64,000 nt of DNA from an uncultured Clostridia bacterium (GCA_934438075.1 CAKSBF010000003.1:141950-205949), one strand, 5' to 3'; positions 26,815-36,467 are shown, numbered from the stretch's first letter. The notes: generated by a model from the sequence alone, not told the origin. Numbers and translations are program-made.

Positions 26815-27978
26815 TCATTGTACTGTGATGGTTTCCACGCCATCCACCGCTTTCCGAATCAAGCCTTCCACGTCAAGTAACTGCTCCGATTCTACAATCT
26901 TCTCCAGTTTCGGTTTTGTGGTTGGATGCTTCGGTGTAAAGATAGTGCAGCAATCCTCATACGGCAAAATAGAAGTTTCAAACGTTCCGATCATACGTGC
27001 CCGCTCCACAATCTCATCCTTATCCATGCCGATAACAGGACGAAATACAGGCAGACTCACCGCATTATTCGTCACCCCAAGAGCCTCTACCGTCTGACTG
27101 GCAACTTGTCCTATGCTTTCGCCGGTTACCAGAGCAATTGCTCCATTTTTCTTTGCAATGCATTCGGCAATTTTCATCATAAACCGCCGCATAATGATAG
27201 TAAGCTGTTCCTCCGGGCAATGCTTGCGAATTTCAAGCTGAATTTCCGTAAACGGCACCACATGCACTTTCATTCCGCCTGTGTAAGCCGCTACAATTTG
27301 TGCCAATTCTAACACCTTTTCTTTTGCACGATCACTGGTATAGGGGTGTGAGAAAAAGTGAACTGCTTCCAAAGCAACGCCCCTTTTTGCCGCCATATAA
27401 CCGGCTACCGGACTGTCTATGCCTCCGGAAAGCAGCAATATTGCTTTAGAATTTGTACCGACCGGCATGCCGCCCGGCCCCTTTACCTTATCGCAGTACA
27501 CATAAGTATGCGTATCACGTACCTCAACCATAACTGTTTTGTCCGGATTCTTTACATTCACAGAAAGGTTTGGAAATTTTCCGCACAAATAGCCGCCCAC
27601 TTCACGACAAATTTCAGGCGATTTTAAAGGAAATTTTTTATCCGAACGCTTCGCCTCCACCTTAAAGGTTTCTGCCGCCGCAAGAGTCTCTTCCAAGCAT
27701 TTTGCCGTTCCCTCACAAATCGCGGTTATTTCCTTTGGAAGCACATACGCACGCGTAATGGAAACGATGCCAAAAACTTTACGCAGTCGCTCCACCGCCT
27801 CTTCCAGATTATTTTCATCCGGCAACCGGACATAGGTTGTCGCTTGTGCCTTGGTGATCTCAGGGGTAAAGCCGCGCAAAGCGGCACGAATGTTGCGTAC
27901 CAACAAATCCTCAAAAATCGGGCGATTTAAACCCTTTAAAATAATTTCTCCATACTTTACCAGCAATATCTGTTCCAA
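26815..27978 (-). CDS. thiI: tRNA 4-thiouridine sulfurtransferase
   Basis: Makes 4-thiouridine at position 8 of tRNA and can feed sulfur to thiazole synthesis. The 387-residue protein has an N-terminal ferredoxin-like plus THUMP region and a PP-loop pyrophosphatase domain with Leu-Leu-Ser-Gly-Gly-Ile-Asp-Ser-Pro near residue 183. It lacks the C-terminal rhodanese domain of the E. coli enzyme, as in Bacillus, so sulfur must come from a cysteine desulfurase partner directly. The start is a TTG at 27978, 7 bases after a strong AGGAGGA. Confidence 0.95.
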   Translation of the reverse strand: MEQILLVKYGEIILKGLNRPIFEDLLVRNIRAALRGFTPEITKAQATTYVRLPDENNLEEAVERLRKVFGIVSITRAYVLPKEITAICEGTAKCLEETLAAAETFKVEAKRSDKKFPLKSPEICREVGGYLCGKFPNLSVNVKNPDKTVMVEVRDTHTYVYCDKVKGPGGMPVGTNSKAILLLSGGIDSPVAGYMAAKRGVALEAVHFFSHPYTSDRAKEKVLELAQIVAAYTGGMKVHVVPFTEIQLEIRKHCPEEQLTIIMRRFMMKIAECIAKKNGAIALVTGESIGQVASQTVEALGVTNNAVSLPVFRPVIGMDKDEIVERARMIGTFETSILPYEDCCTIFTPKHPTTKPKLEKIVESEQLLDVEGLIRKAVDGVETITVQ

Positions 27979-27988
27979 AAATATCCTC

Positions 27989-28756
27989 CTATTCTTGCTT
28001 CATTCTCTTCTGTATCGGGTCAACATTACGGCACACATACAAAACCCTTTCGCTGTCTGCTTTCGCTTGTTTGTCGCTATAACTGTCAAAGCACCCTTCC
28101 ACCGCGAAACCATGCCGCATCAAGGCCTGTTCTGTTTCTTCTGTCCGATACATCCGTTCTGTATGTACCTCATCAAAACGTTCGTAGCTTCCATCGTCCC
28201 TTTCACAGAAAAATGTCAAATAAAAATCACATAAAGCCGTTTCGTCATCATAATCATTTTCCCATACATAAAAAACGCCATCCGTTTCATAGCTAAAGGT
28301 CTGATTCGCCAAAACACGACGAAATTTATATTCTGTATTCATATCAAACAGCAGCAACCCATTCGGGTTTAAATAATTATTGCACAGGTGAAACAGCGTA
28401 TCCAAATCGCCGTCCTCGGTTAAATAATTTACGCCGTCTAACATGCAAACAATCGCATCCACTGTGCCGTATAATTCAAATTCACGCATATCCTGCTGCA
28501 ACAGCAATGCCTCCGGACATTTTTGCCGTGCAATATTAAGCATGGCATCAGACGCATCAACACCAATCATGTCATAGCCCCGCTCTAAAAGATGTTTTGT
28601 CAGCGTTCCCGTCCCGCAAGCCAGGTCAAGCACCAGAGATGGTTGGTTTGGCTCCTTTGCAAAAACAGAAGCAATGCGTGCCGCCGCCTCAGCATATTTC
28701 ACATCAAAGGTTAATTTATCATATATTTCAGCAAACTTACCATATGCTTCCGCCAT
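27989..28756 (-). CDS. Class I SAM-dependent methyltransferase
   Basis: A 255-residue cytoplasmic methyltransferase of unknown substrate. SAM-binding motif I is Val-Leu-Asp-Leu-Ala-Cys-Gly-Thr-Gly-Thr near residue 41, followed by Gly-Val-Asp-Ala-Ser and a post-motif Gln-Gln-Asp-Met-Arg-Glu. The ATG at 28756 has AAAGGAGGA upstream and overlaps the rarA stop by one base (TGATG). Such methyltransferases sit next to RNA-modification and ribosome-assembly genes in many clostridia, so an RNA or metabolite target is plausible, but nothing decides it. Confidence 0.9.
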   Translation of the reverse strand: MAEAYGKFAEIYDKLTFDVKYAEAAARIASVFAKEPNQPSLVLDLACGTGTLTKHLLERGYDMIGVDASDAMLNIARQKCPEALLLQQDMREFELYGTVDAIVCMLDGVNYLTEDGDLDTLFHLCNNYLNPNGLLLFDMNTEYKFRRVLANQTFSYETDGVFYVWENDYDDETALCDFYLTFFCERDDGSYERFDEVHTERMYRTEETEQALMRHGFAVEGCFDSYSDKQAKADSERVLYVCRNVDPIQKRMKQE

Positions 28757-30036
28757 CAGGAATCCTCCTTTATCCCTTTTATCTGCTCCCAATAGCTCTG
28801 TATCAAGCGTTCATTTTTATTATTACCCGAACGATAATATTTTCTTCCGCGCAGAACATCAGGTAAATATTCCTGCTTTACATAATGATTCGGAAAATCA
28901 TGCGGATATTGATAGGTAAGCCCACGTCCCATTTTTCCCGCACCGCTGTAATGTGTATCTTTTAGGTGTTTCGGCACATCACCTGTATCAGAATTGTTGA
29001 CATCACGCAAAGCTGCATCAATTGCAGTAATTACCGAATTACTCTTCGGTGCAGTCGCAAGCAATAATACCGCTTCTGTCAGCGGCAGTCTTGCCTCCGG
29101 CAAACCCAGCTGAAGCGCACAATCCACACACGCCTTAGTAACAGATATCGCCTGCGGATATGCAAGACCAATATCCTCTGCTGCAATGACCATCAGCCGA
29201 CGGCAAATAATCAGCAAATCACCGCCTGCAATCAACCTTGCCAGATAATGTACTGCCGCGTCCGGATCACTTCCCCGAATGGATTTTTGAAAAGCGCTAA
29301 TCACATCATAATGACTGTCCCCATCCTTATCATGACGAAAGGCTTTCTTTGCTGTACACTGCTCTACAATCTCTGTAGTAATGCAAATCTGCTTTTCTTC
29401 ATCGGCCCGCGCCGCCATCACACACAGTTCTAGAGTATTAAGCGATTTACGCACATCTCCCGACGAGGTCTGCGCAATAAAATCCAGTACATCCTTTTCC
29501 GCCGTAATTGCAAGGCCCAATTCTTTTGACAACAAGGTTATGCCCCGGGAAACTGCACAGCTGATATCCGTAGGTGTCAGCGGTAAAAATTCAAATACCG
29601 TTGCTCGGCTTAAAATAGCGTTATATATGTAAAAATACGGATTCTCTGTCGTACTCGCAATTAAAGTAATGGAACCGTTTTCAATAAACTCCAGAAGCGA
29701 TTGCTGCTGCTTTTTATTAAAATTCTGAATCTCATCCAGATAGAGCAGCACGCCCTCCGAACCGCCCAGCGTATCCAAGTCCTTAATAATCGCCTTAATA
29801 TCAGCAACAGACGCATTGGTTGCATTCAGTTTATATAGCTTTTTATTTGAAGTTTTGGCAGCAATGTTGGCAATCGTCGTTTTTCCCGTCCCTGACGGAC
29901 CGTAAAAAATCATATTCGGAATGGTACCGGAGGTAATCAGTCGGCGTAAAATTTTCCCTTCGCCGATTAAATGTCGCTGACCAAACACATTATCCAGCGA
30001 ATCGGGGCGAATACGGTCTGCAAGCGGTGCATTCAT
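28756..30036 (-). CDS. rarA: Replication-associated recombination protein A (AAA+ ATPase)
   Basis: RarA/MgsA family, related to clamp loaders and RuvB; it acts at stalled forks. The 426-residue protein opens with the characteristic Pro-Leu-Ala-Asp-Arg-Ile-Arg-Pro and has Walker A Gly-Pro-Ser-Gly-Thr-Gly-Lys-Thr-Thr, Walker B Leu-Leu-Tyr-Leu-Asp-Glu-Ile and sensor 1 Ser-Thr-Thr-Glu-Asn-Pro. The C-terminal tetramerisation region is complete. GGGAGGAAAATCGC precedes the ATG. Confidence 0.95.
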   Translation of the reverse strand: MNAPLADRIRPDSLDNVFGQRHLIGEGKILRRLITSGTIPNMIFYGPSGTGKTTIANIAAKTSNKKLYKLNATNASVADIKAIIKDLDTLGGSEGVLLYLDEIQNFNKKQQQSLLEFIENGSITLIASTTENPYFYIYNAILSRATVFEFLPLTPTDISCAVSRGITLLSKELGLAITAEKDVLDFIAQTSSGDVRKSLNTLELCVMAARADEEKQICITTEIVEQCTAKKAFRHDKDGDSHYDVISAFQKSIRGSDPDAAVHYLARLIAGGDLLIICRRLMVIAAEDIGLAYPQAISVTKACVDCALQLGLPEARLPLTEAVLLLATAPKSNSVITAIDAALRDVNNSDTGDVPKHLKDTHYSGAGKMGRGLTYQYPHDFPNHYVKQEYLPDVLRGRKYYRSGNNKNERLIQSYWEQIKGIKEDS

Positions 30037-30072
30037 GCGATTTTCCTCCCTTTTGTTTATTTTTCCTGCATT

Positions 30073-30609
30073 TTATTTTCCTAATACTTCTTTTGCCATC
30101 AGCAAACCAATGACTGTTTTTCCGTCCTGAAGCTTACCTTCATGAATCATTGCCATTAATTCTTCCAAAGTATATTTTTCCACTTCTAAAAATTCATCCT
30201 CATCCAAATGTATTTGCTTTTGATGCAGTTCAGTTGCCAGATAAAGATGAATCAGTTCCTGCGAAAATCCGGGCGAAGGGCAGAACACACCAAGATATTG
30301 AAAATTGTCCGTTTCAAGACCCGTTTCTTCGCTCAACTCACGCAATCCGCACTCTCTGTGATCCTCACCGTAATTCAGTTTTCCTGCCGGAATTTCCAAC
30401 GAAAGCCGTCCGAGCGGATAACGATATTGACGTACCATATAAACAATGCCGTTCTCATCTATCGGCACAACACCAACGCCACCCGGATGTTCAACCACTT
30501 CACGCGTTGCCCGATTGCCATCCGGCAATTCTACAGTATCACGTTTTACACGAATGACCTTTCCTTCAAAAATCGTCTCACTGCCAATTGTTTTTTCCGT
30601 CATATTCAC
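30073..30609 (-). CDS. nudF: NUDIX hydrolase, ADP-ribose pyrophosphatase type
   Basis: Hydrolyses ADP-ribose and related nucleoside diphosphate sugars to AMP and sugar phosphate. The 178-residue protein carries the Nudix box Gly-(5)-Glu-(7)-Arg-Glu-Leu-Ser-Glu-Glu-Thr-Gly-Leu around residues 81-103, preceded by Glu-Ile-Pro-Ala-Gly-Lys. It may start at a GTG (30609) that overlaps the trmD stop, or at the ATG two codons on (30603). GGAGG lies 10 bases before the GTG and AAAGGTG very close to the ATG. Placement with trmD-rimM is conserved enough in Clostridia to suggest one operon. Confidence 0.9.
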   Translation of the reverse strand: MNMTEKTIGSETIFEGKVIRVKRDTVELPDGNRATREVVEHPGGVGVVPIDENGIVYMVRQYRYPLGRLSLEIPAGKLNYGEDHRECGLRELSEETGLETDNFQYLGVFCPSPGFSQELIHLYLATELHQKQIHLDEDEFLEVEKYTLEELMAMIHEGKLQDGKTVIGLLMAKEVLGK

Positions 30610-31346
30610 CTTTGCTCATCCTCCTTGATTTCCTCCAGCCAACGCCTTTCTTTTTCACTCAGAGGTGCTGTTGCAAGCATATCGGGACGTTTGGCAAGGG
30701 TCTGCATAATAGATTTTTTCCGTTTCCAATCCGCAATGTTTTTATGGTGTCCCGATAGTAAAATATCAGGAACGCTTCTGCCTAAACATTCCGGTGGGCG
30801 CGTGTATTGCGGATGTTCCAGCAATCCGTTAAAATGTGATTCGTGTGAATAAGATTCCTCCGAACTCAACACACCCGGTATCAGACGGCTGACCGCATCA
30901 ATCAGAGCCATGGCAGGAATCTCTCCGCCTGTCAGCACAAAATCTCCCATTGAAATTTCCTCATCCACAATCTCTTCCAACACACGCTCATCCACGCCTT
31001 CATAATGTCCGCACAAAAGAACCAGCTGTTCCTCTTCCGCAAGCCGCATTGCCATCGCCTGATTAAAAATTTTTCCCTGCGGCGACAGATAAATAACATG
31101 CGCTTTTTTTTTGCCACCATCCGTCACACTCTGCCATGCACGATAAATCGGCATCGCCTGCATAATCATCCCTTCACCGCCGCCATAGGGATAATCATCC
31201 ACGCGGTTGTGTTTATTTTCAGCAAAATCACGAATATTGGTATAATGAATATCTAATATTCCCGTCTTAACCGCGCGCCCGATAATACTCTCGCTTAAAA
31301 CCGCACGCATCATGTCCGGGAATAGCGTTAAACAATCAAATCGCAT
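30606..31346 (-). CDS. trmD: tRNA (guanine37-N1)-methyltransferase
   Basis: SPOUT-class enzyme that methylates G37 next to the anticodon, needed to prevent frameshifting. The 246-residue protein has the TrmD start (Leu-Thr-Leu-Phe-Pro-Asp-Met), Tyr-Gly-Gly-Gly-Glu-Gly-Met, and the knotted SAM-binding segment Leu-Cys-Gly-His-Tyr-Glu-Gly-Val-Asp-Glu-Arg followed by Ile-Ser-Met-Gly-Asp-Phe-Val-Leu-Thr-Gly-Gly-Glu. I place the start at the ATG 31346, with GAGG 7 bases upstream; rimM stops at 31349. Confidence 0.97.
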   Translation of the reverse strand: MRFDCLTLFPDMMRAVLSESIIGRAVKTGILDIHYTNIRDFAENKHNRVDDYPYGGGEGMIMQAMPIYRAWQSVTDGGKKKAHVIYLSPQGKIFNQAMAMRLAEEEQLVLLCGHYEGVDERVLEEIVDEEISMGDFVLTGGEIPAMALIDAVSRLIPGVLSSEESYSHESHFNGLLEHPQYTRPPECLGRSVPDILLSGHHKNIADWKRKKSIMQTLAKRPDMLATAPLSEKERRWLEEIKEDEQR

Positions 31347-31348
31347 TA

Positions 31349-31849
31349 TCAATCCTCATCCTTCCACCCCGGAAGTCCCTCCGGAAGTGCTGTCATTATT
31401 TTGCCGTTTTCCATGTCAATATCCAAAATAACACCATCAATTGCAGGAATCAGAAGCGCCTTCCCCTTCTCTGTTTTTACATCATAAATATCATTTGCTC
31501 CCGTAGAAAACACATCCTGAAGCGTACCAAGCAGCGTGTCTCCTTCAAACACTTTCATGCCCAAAAGATCTGCAATATAATATCTACCCTCCGGCAAAGT
31601 TGTCTTTTCCGTATACAGCACCGTATTTTTCAACTTTTCCGCATCATTCATATTTAAGATTTCATCAAAACTGATAATCAGACAATTTTTATGTAAACGA
31701 CAACTGCGCACATGCAGAACATCACCATTTTTTAAATAAAAAACTTTTTGTTCCAACAAATCTTCTGCGACATCTGTCCACGGATTTAGTTTAACCTCTC
31801 CGCGGATACCGTGCGTATTTACAATCTGGCCAACTTCTATAATTTCCAT
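31349..31849 (-). CDS. rimM: 16S rRNA processing protein RimM
   Basis: Binds ribosomal protein S19 and helps the 30S head mature. The 166-residue length is normal. N-terminal family motifs are Val-Gly-Gln-Ile-Val-Asn-Thr-His-Gly-Ile-Arg-Gly-Glu-Val-Lys; the C-terminal PRC-barrel includes Ile-Pro-Ala-Ile-Asp-Gly-Val-Ile-Leu-Asp-Ile-Asp. GGGAGG lies 6 bases before the ATG. It heads the rimM-trmD-nudF set. Confidence 0.96.
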   Translation of the reverse strand: MEIIEVGQIVNTHGIRGEVKLNPWTDVAEDLLEQKVFYLKNGDVLHVRSCRLHKNCLIISFDEILNMNDAEKLKNTVLYTEKTTLPEGRYYIADLLGMKVFEGDTLLGTLQDVFSTGANDIYDVKTEKGKALLIPAIDGVILDIDMENGKIMTALPEGLPGWKDED

Positions 31850-31883
31850 TCCATACCTCCCAAGTGCAAAATTCGCCCTTTGC

Positions 31884-31925
31884 CGAAAAAGACGGAAGCC
31901 AAATGCGCAGACTGCACATTTGGCT
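31884..31925 (-). terminator. Likely terminator after clpX
   Basis: A 13-bp stem (AGCCAAATG arms, 31897-31925) with a three-base loop. On the minus strand it is followed after six bases by five Ts (complement of 31886-31890). It lies between clpX and rimM. Confidence 0.6.
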
Positions 31926-31937
31926 GAATTTCTTTAT

Positions 31938-33203
31938 TTAAGAAACAGATTCCTCCGGCTGCTTTAATGGTTTTTTCTCCCGATAGAGCAGCTCAGGTTG
32001 TTTTCCTTGCGTGACACATTCCTTTGTAATGTGGCATTTGACCACGCTTTTCTCAGATGGCAGTTCATACATAATATCCAGCAAACACTCCTCCATAATA
32101 GAACGCAGCCCACGTGCCCCTGTTTTTCTGTCAAGCGCCTTTTGCGCCACCTCATAAAGCGCATCATCATCTATTTCCAACTTCACGCCGTCCAATTCGA
32201 AAAGTTTGGTATATTGCTTCACAATAGCATTTTTGGGTTCACGCAATATGCGTACCAATGCAGCCTTATCCAACATTTCCAAAGTAGAAATAATCGGCAG
32301 ACGACCAATCAACTCCGGAATTAAACCAAATTTCAACAAATCCTGCGGTTCCAGTTTCGCTAAAATTTCATCCATTTTACTGTCATTTTTGCTAACTACC
32401 TGTGCACCAAAACCTAAAGCCTTTGAACCCGTGCGCGCAGAAATAATTTTTTCAATGCCTTCAAATGCACCGCCACAGATAAACAAAATATTCGTTGTGT
32501 CTATTTGCAAAAATTCCTGATGCGGATGCTTGCGCCCACCAGTCGGCGGAACCGAAGCAACCGTTCCCTCCAAAATTTTAAGCAACGCCTGCTGGACGCC
32601 CTCGCCGCTAACATCACGCGTAATGGATGTATTTTCTGATTTTCTGGTTATTTTATCAATTTCATCTATATAAATAATGCCGCGCTGAGCCTCTTCTATC
32701 GAACCGTCCGCTGCCTGTATCAGTTTCAGTAAAATGTTTTCCACATCTTCACCAACATAGCCCGCCTCTGTCAGTGTGGTTGCGTCAGCAATGGCAAACG
32801 GAACATTTAAAATTCTCGCCAAAGTTTGTGCAAGCAGCGTTTTTCCGGAGCCTGTCGGTCCCAGCAGCAAAATGTTGGATTTTTGAATATCAACATCACC
32901 AATTTGCCGCTTGCTCTCAATTCTTTTGTAATGATTATAAACTGCAACAGAAAGTGTTTTTTTCGCATTGTCCTGCCCTATAACATACTGATCCAGCGCT
33001 TCCTTAATTTCCTTTGGCGTCGGTAAACCATCAAGGCTGATCTCCATATCGGATAAATCAAAATTATCGCCCATATAGCGATTGCACATGGCGACACATT
33101 CGTTGCATATATTTACATTTGGTCCCTTAAACAGTTTCAAGACCTGACTTTCATACATTCCACAAAAATTACACCGAGCTTCATGCTCTTTGTTATTCGG
33201 CAT
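31938..33203 (-). CDS. clpX: ATP-dependent Clp protease ATP-binding subunit ClpX
   Basis: AAA+ unfoldase that feeds substrates into ClpP. The 421-residue protein begins with the C4 zinc-binding domain (Cys11, Cys14, Cys33, Cys36), then Walker A Gly-Pro-Thr-Gly-Ser-Gly-Lys-Thr, Walker B Ile-Ile-Tyr-Ile-Asp-Glu-Ile-Asp-Lys, the pore loop Gly-Tyr-Val-Gly, and the IGF-type ClpP-docking loop as Leu-Gly-Phe-Gly. The ribosome site is GAGAGGTG. It follows clpP, with a hairpin in the 76-base gap. Confidence 0.98.
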   Translation of the reverse strand: MPNNKEHEARCNFCGMYESQVLKLFKGPNVNICNECVAMCNRYMGDNFDLSDMEISLDGLPTPKEIKEALDQYVIGQDNAKKTLSVAVYNHYKRIESKRQIGDVDIQKSNILLLGPTGSGKTLLAQTLARILNVPFAIADATTLTEAGYVGEDVENILLKLIQAADGSIEEAQRGIIYIDEIDKITRKSENTSITRDVSGEGVQQALLKILEGTVASVPPTGGRKHPHQEFLQIDTTNILFICGGAFEGIEKIISARTGSKALGFGAQVVSKNDSKMDEILAKLEPQDLLKFGLIPELIGRLPIISTLEMLDKAALVRILREPKNAIVKQYTKLFELDGVKLEIDDDALYEVAQKALDRKTGARGLRSIMEECLLDIMYELPSEKSVVKCHITKECVTQGKQPELLYREKKPLKQPEESVS

Positions 33204-33235
33204 TTCTACACCTCTCCGTTTTCAAACTGCAAATG

Positions 33236-33271
33236 ATGCAAAAGAGGCTGTCCCTTTCGGCAGCCCCTAAT
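33236..33271 (-). terminator. Hairpin with T-tract between clpP and clpX
   Basis: On the minus strand a GC-rich stem (GGGGCTG with CAGCCTC, GAAA-containing loop) is followed by TTTTGC. It could be a partial terminator that lowers clpX relative to clpP; a separate clpX promoter was not resolved. Confidence 0.55.
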
Positions 33272-33279
33272 ATTTTTCT

Positions 33280-33873
33280 TTAAGCTTTTTCGCTACGCGA
33301 AGTAATGACTTCATCAATCAAACCATATTCTTTCGCTTCCTGAGCAGACATAAAATTATCGCGTTCCGTATCCCTCTGGATCACTTCAAGCGGCTTTCCC
33401 GTACGTTCGCTCAAGATTTGATTCAACGTGTCTTTAATCCGTAAAATGCGATCAGCATGGATTTTAATATCCGTTGCCTGTCCTTGCATGCCGCCGAGCG
33501 GCTGATGAATCATTATCTCACTGTTTGGTAATGCCAAACGCTTGCCCTTCGCTCCTGCTGCCAGTAAAAATGCGCCCATACTTGCTGCCATACCGACACA
33601 TATAGTTGACACATCGCATTTTATGTATTGCATTGTGTCATAAATAGCCATACCTGACGTAATAGAGCCGCCGGGACTGTTTATATAAAATTGAATATCT
33701 TTGTCAGGATCTTCACCCTCCAAAAACAGGAGCTGTGCAACAATAAGACTTGCTGTAACGTCATTTACCTCTTCGCTCAGAAAGATAATCCTGTCTTTGA
33801 GCAACCTGGAGTAAATATCGTAAGAACGCTCACCTCTGCTCGTTTGCTCCAATACCATTGGTACCAAACTCAT
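33280..33873 (-). CDS. clpP: ATP-dependent Clp protease proteolytic subunit
   Basis: Serine protease forming the tetradecameric chamber used by ClpX and other Clp ATPases. From the ATG at 33873 it is 197 residues, the normal size. The catalytic triad reads Ser98 (Gly-Met-Ala-Ala-Ser-Met-Gly), His123 (Ile-His-Gln-Pro-Leu-Gly-Gly) and Asp172. A longer frame to 33906 would add 11 residues, but GGGAGG 7 bases before 33873 supports the shorter start. Gene order tig-clpP-clpX is the classic arrangement. Confidence 0.98.
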   Translation of the reverse strand: MSLVPMVLEQTSRGERSYDIYSRLLKDRIIFLSEEVNDVTASLIVAQLLFLEGEDPDKDIQFYINSPGGSITSGMAIYDTMQYIKCDVSTICVGMAASMGAFLLAAGAKGKRLALPNSEIMIHQPLGGMQGQATDIKIHADRILRIKDTLNQILSERTGKPLEVIQRDTERDNFMSAQEAKEYGLIDEVITSRSEKA

Positions 33874-33920
33874 ATGATGACCTCCCATCATCCGATAGTC
33901 AGACAAAGAAATAATGATTT

Positions 33921-35390
33921 TTATTCTTCGGTTGTCTTTTCTTCCTTTGCCTTAGTTGTTTTCTTTGCTGTAGTTTTTTTCGCTGCAGTTTTTGTTCCTG
34001 CAGATTTAGCACTGCTCTTTGCCGCAGTTGTTTTTGTTGCGGTTTTCTTTGCAGCAGTTTTCTTCTCGCCGCCTTCAGCGGTTTTCTTTGCGGAAGCCTT
34101 TGCCTTTGTCCAGGAAGCATTGTCAACAATCAACTCAGCTGCCTTGGAAAGTTTCATGTCTTCCTTAACATTTTCCATATCCTCAGGGCGCAAAATTTCT
34201 TTTAACTTGTCAAGCTCCATCTTATAAGCCGCTGCCATATCAGCAAGATTCTTATCCAAATCTTCGTCAGAAATCTCGATATTTTCCAGCTTTGCAATCT
34301 TTTCGAGTGCTAGAGTACCTTTTACCTGGCGCTCTGCCATCGGCTTCATCTGTTCTTTAAATTGGTCCAAAGTGCTGCCCATGTAGGTCAGATACTGTTC
34401 AAAAGAAATACCCTGCTGAGCCATTCTTCCATCATTCTCACGAATAATGTTTTCCAAACGCTTGTCGATCATGCATTCCGGTACGTCTACCTTCATGTCT
34501 TCTACAACCTTTTCCAAAGCAGCATTTTCCTTCTCCTGCTTTGTGCGTCTCGCAGCATCCTCTTCCATTTTTGCCTTAATATCAGCTTTTAATTCATCCA
34601 ATGTGTCAAATTCGCTGACATCTTTTGCAAATTCATCATCCAGTGCAGGGAGTTCTTTATATTGTATGCTGTTTACTTTCACTTTGAACACAGCAGCTTT
34701 TCCCTTTAAATCCTCAGCATGATATTCCTCCGGGAAAGTAACGTTTACGTCAAACTCCTCGCCAATATTTTTACCGATAATCTGCTCCTCAAAGCCGGGA
34801 ATAAAAGATCCCGAACCGATTTCCAAATCATAATTTTCACCCTTACCGCCCGCAAAGGCTTCACCGTCTGTGAAACCTTCAAAGTCAATGTTTGCAACAT
34901 CTCCGGCAGCAACTGCTCTGTCCTCAACACTGACCAAACGAGAATTGCGTTCCTGACGACGCTTAATTTCCGCGTCAACATCCTCGTCAGATACAGTATG
35001 TACAATATCCTGAACTTTAATACCTTTATATTCGCCCAATTCTACTTCCGGCTTTACAGTAACGGTTACACTCAGAACCAAATCCTTGCCCGAACCGATT
35101 TCTTTCACTTCAAGTTTCGGCATATCCACCGGCTCCAAAGCCAGCTCTTTAATTGCCTCAGTATATGCATCTTGGCAAACAAAATCAATGGCATCATCAT
35201 AAAAAATAGATTCGCCATAAGTTTTTTCAATCAGCTTTCTCGGTGCTTTTCCTTTTCTGAAACCGTGAACGGTGATGTATTTTACATTTTTGCGAAACGA
35301 CTTGTCCATCGCCTCATCAAATTTCACCGCCGGAATTGTCATGGTGATCTCTGCAATGTTGTTCTCTTTTTTCTCCAATACGTTAGACAT
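33921..35390 (-). CDS. tig: Trigger factor with Lys/Ala/Thr-rich C-terminal extension
   Basis: Ribosome-bound chaperone and peptidyl-prolyl isomerase. The N-terminal domain has the ribosome-docking signature Gly-Phe-Arg-Lys-Gly-Lys-Ala-Pro near residue 44; the FKBP-like domain (about 150-245) and the helical C-terminal arms follow. At 489 residues it exceeds the usual 430. Residues about 425-489 form a tail of repeated Ala-Lys-Lys-Thr units ending in Glu/Thr, strongly basic and histone-H1-like, with no fold expected. AGGAGGAC precedes the ATG. Confidence 0.97.
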   Translation of the reverse strand: MSNVLEKKENNIAEITMTIPAVKFDEAMDKSFRKNVKYITVHGFRKGKAPRKLIEKTYGESIFYDDAIDFVCQDAYTEAIKELALEPVDMPKLEVKEIGSGKDLVLSVTVTVKPEVELGEYKGIKVQDIVHTVSDEDVDAEIKRRQERNSRLVSVEDRAVAAGDVANIDFEGFTDGEAFAGGKGENYDLEIGSGSFIPGFEEQIIGKNIGEEFDVNVTFPEEYHAEDLKGKAAVFKVKVNSIQYKELPALDDEFAKDVSEFDTLDELKADIKAKMEEDAARRTKQEKENAALEKVVEDMKVDVPECMIDKRLENIIRENDGRMAQQGISFEQYLTYMGSTLDQFKEQMKPMAERQVKGTLALEKIAKLENIEISDEDLDKNLADMAAAYKMELDKLKEILRPEDMENVKEDMKLSKAAELIVDNASWTKAKASAKKTAEGGEKKTAAKKTATKTTAAKSSAKSAGTKTAAKKTTAKKTTKAKEEKTTEE

Positions 35391-35442
35391 GTTACTTTTG
35401 TCCTCCTGTTTCTTTCAATCAATTAAATTATCACGTTTAGCT

Positions 35443-35472
35443 ATTATACCACAACTGTCACCCATTTTTCAA
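35443..35472 (-). promoter_or_regulatory. Extended -10 promoter for tig-clpP
   Basis: Minus-strand TTGAAA (complement of 35467-35472), an 18-base spacer and TGG-TATAAT (complement of 35443-35448), 53 bases before the tig start. Confidence 0.75.
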
Positions 35473-35503
35473 TACTTATTTTCATTATTTTCAAATAATT
35501 CAT

Positions 35504-36334
35504 TTAGCGGCTTAAAATTTCGGGTGAAAATCCGAATATTTGAACAATATCCAGTTCTTTGCTGTTTATAATATCTTTTGGAAGCACAAGCCATCCTCCA
35601 TTCGAATCAATATCAATTCCCGATGCACGGTATGCCTGCCAAACCAAATGCGCACATTGCGTAGAATCTATCTGACGCATATTTTGTTTATCTTTTTTCT
35701 TAATTCCAACGAACAGGCTGTAGTCAATCCCCGACAAATGCTCTTTTGCATATTTTGCAGCTTGCCTGCCCACCTCCGCGTCTTTTGCACGAAGAATCAG
35801 AACCGATGGATAGCTTTTCCATTTTTCCAATGTTTGAAAAGATGACTTTTCCCCCAAAACTACAGACTCAAGCGTTTCCTCATTTTGCGCATCGGTTACA
35901 ATCGCCGCGTGACCGTGCCGCCACAGCATGGTATGTGTTGCACGTGTCAATATAATATCGCCGTCATGCAAAGGTGCCAACTCTATCTCGCGTTCATTTC
36001 CGTCTTGATATACAAGCCGTTCTTCACGTGCCGTAGGGAACATGCTGTCGCTTTCATAATGTACCGGTGAAAAATATTGCTCCTGAAATGCCCGCACTCT
36101 CTCCGAAAAAGCTTCTCCTAACTTTAGTTCATCAACAGCCGCTCTGCCCAAACCTGTTTGTTCCATTAAAATTTGATAATCTTCCGCAGAAAAATTTTCT
36201 TTCGCCAAAATATTTTCCAAACCTTCCCGGCCTACTTTAGGTGCAAAATGAGCTTCCTGTCCTATCAGAGCCAATTTCGCCGCAAAAAATAAAATCAACG
36301 CCGCAGACAAAAAACAGAAACGCAGTCGTTTCAT
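35504..36334 (-). CDS. Exported YiiX/NlpC-P60-like permuted cysteine hydrolase
   Basis: A 276-residue protein with an uncleaved or cleaved N-terminal signal (hydrophobic residues 5-24). Residues about 125-150 contain Leu-His-Asp-Gly-Asp-Ile-Ile-Leu-Thr and Arg-His-Gly-His-Ala-Ala-Ile-Val, the His part of a permuted papain-like fold. The Cys nucleophile would be in Gln-Cys-Ala-His-Leu-Val-Trp-Gln about 45 residues from the end. The YiiX/YebB group is thought to cleave amide or thioester bonds; wall peptide or lipid targets are possible. It is a single gene facing away from the spoVAC unit. Confidence 0.72.
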   Translation of the reverse strand: MKRLRFCFLSAALILFFAAKLALIGQEAHFAPKVGREGLENILAKENFSAEDYQILMEQTGLGRAAVDELKLGEAFSERVRAFQEQYFSPVHYESDSMFPTAREERLVYQDGNEREIELAPLHDGDIILTRATHTMLWRHGHAAIVTDAQNEETLESVVLGEKSSFQTLEKWKSYPSVLILRAKDAEVGRQAAKYAKEHLSGIDYSLFVGIKKKDKQNMRQIDSTQCAHLVWQAYRASGIDIDSNGGWLVLPKDIINSKELDIVQIFGFSPEILSR

Positions 36335-36438
36335 AGTAGCAATGCACCTCTTTCCTTTTTACTTATTATTTACCAAAAAAAGCAAAAAATGCAACACGAA
36401 AATCTATCTTTGCCTTTTGTAAAAAAATTTAATGTCGG

Positions 36439-36467
36439 GAATAAATTTGATAAAAAGAAAAATACTA
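36439..36467 (+). promoter_or_regulatory. Forespore (sigma-G/sigma-F-type) promoter
   Basis: GAATA (36439-36443), a 17-base spacer and AATACTA (36461-36467) match the sigma-G pattern (G-H-A-T-R, then C-A-T-W-H-T-A) at all but one position. It lies about 50 bases upstream of the small ORF and spoVAC, both on this strand, and spoVA genes are known sigma-G targets. Confidence 0.65.

Noticed and set aside
34719..35426. 235-codon plus-strand frame opposite tig
   Set aside because: Shadow of trigger factor; no start context and no recognisable domain.
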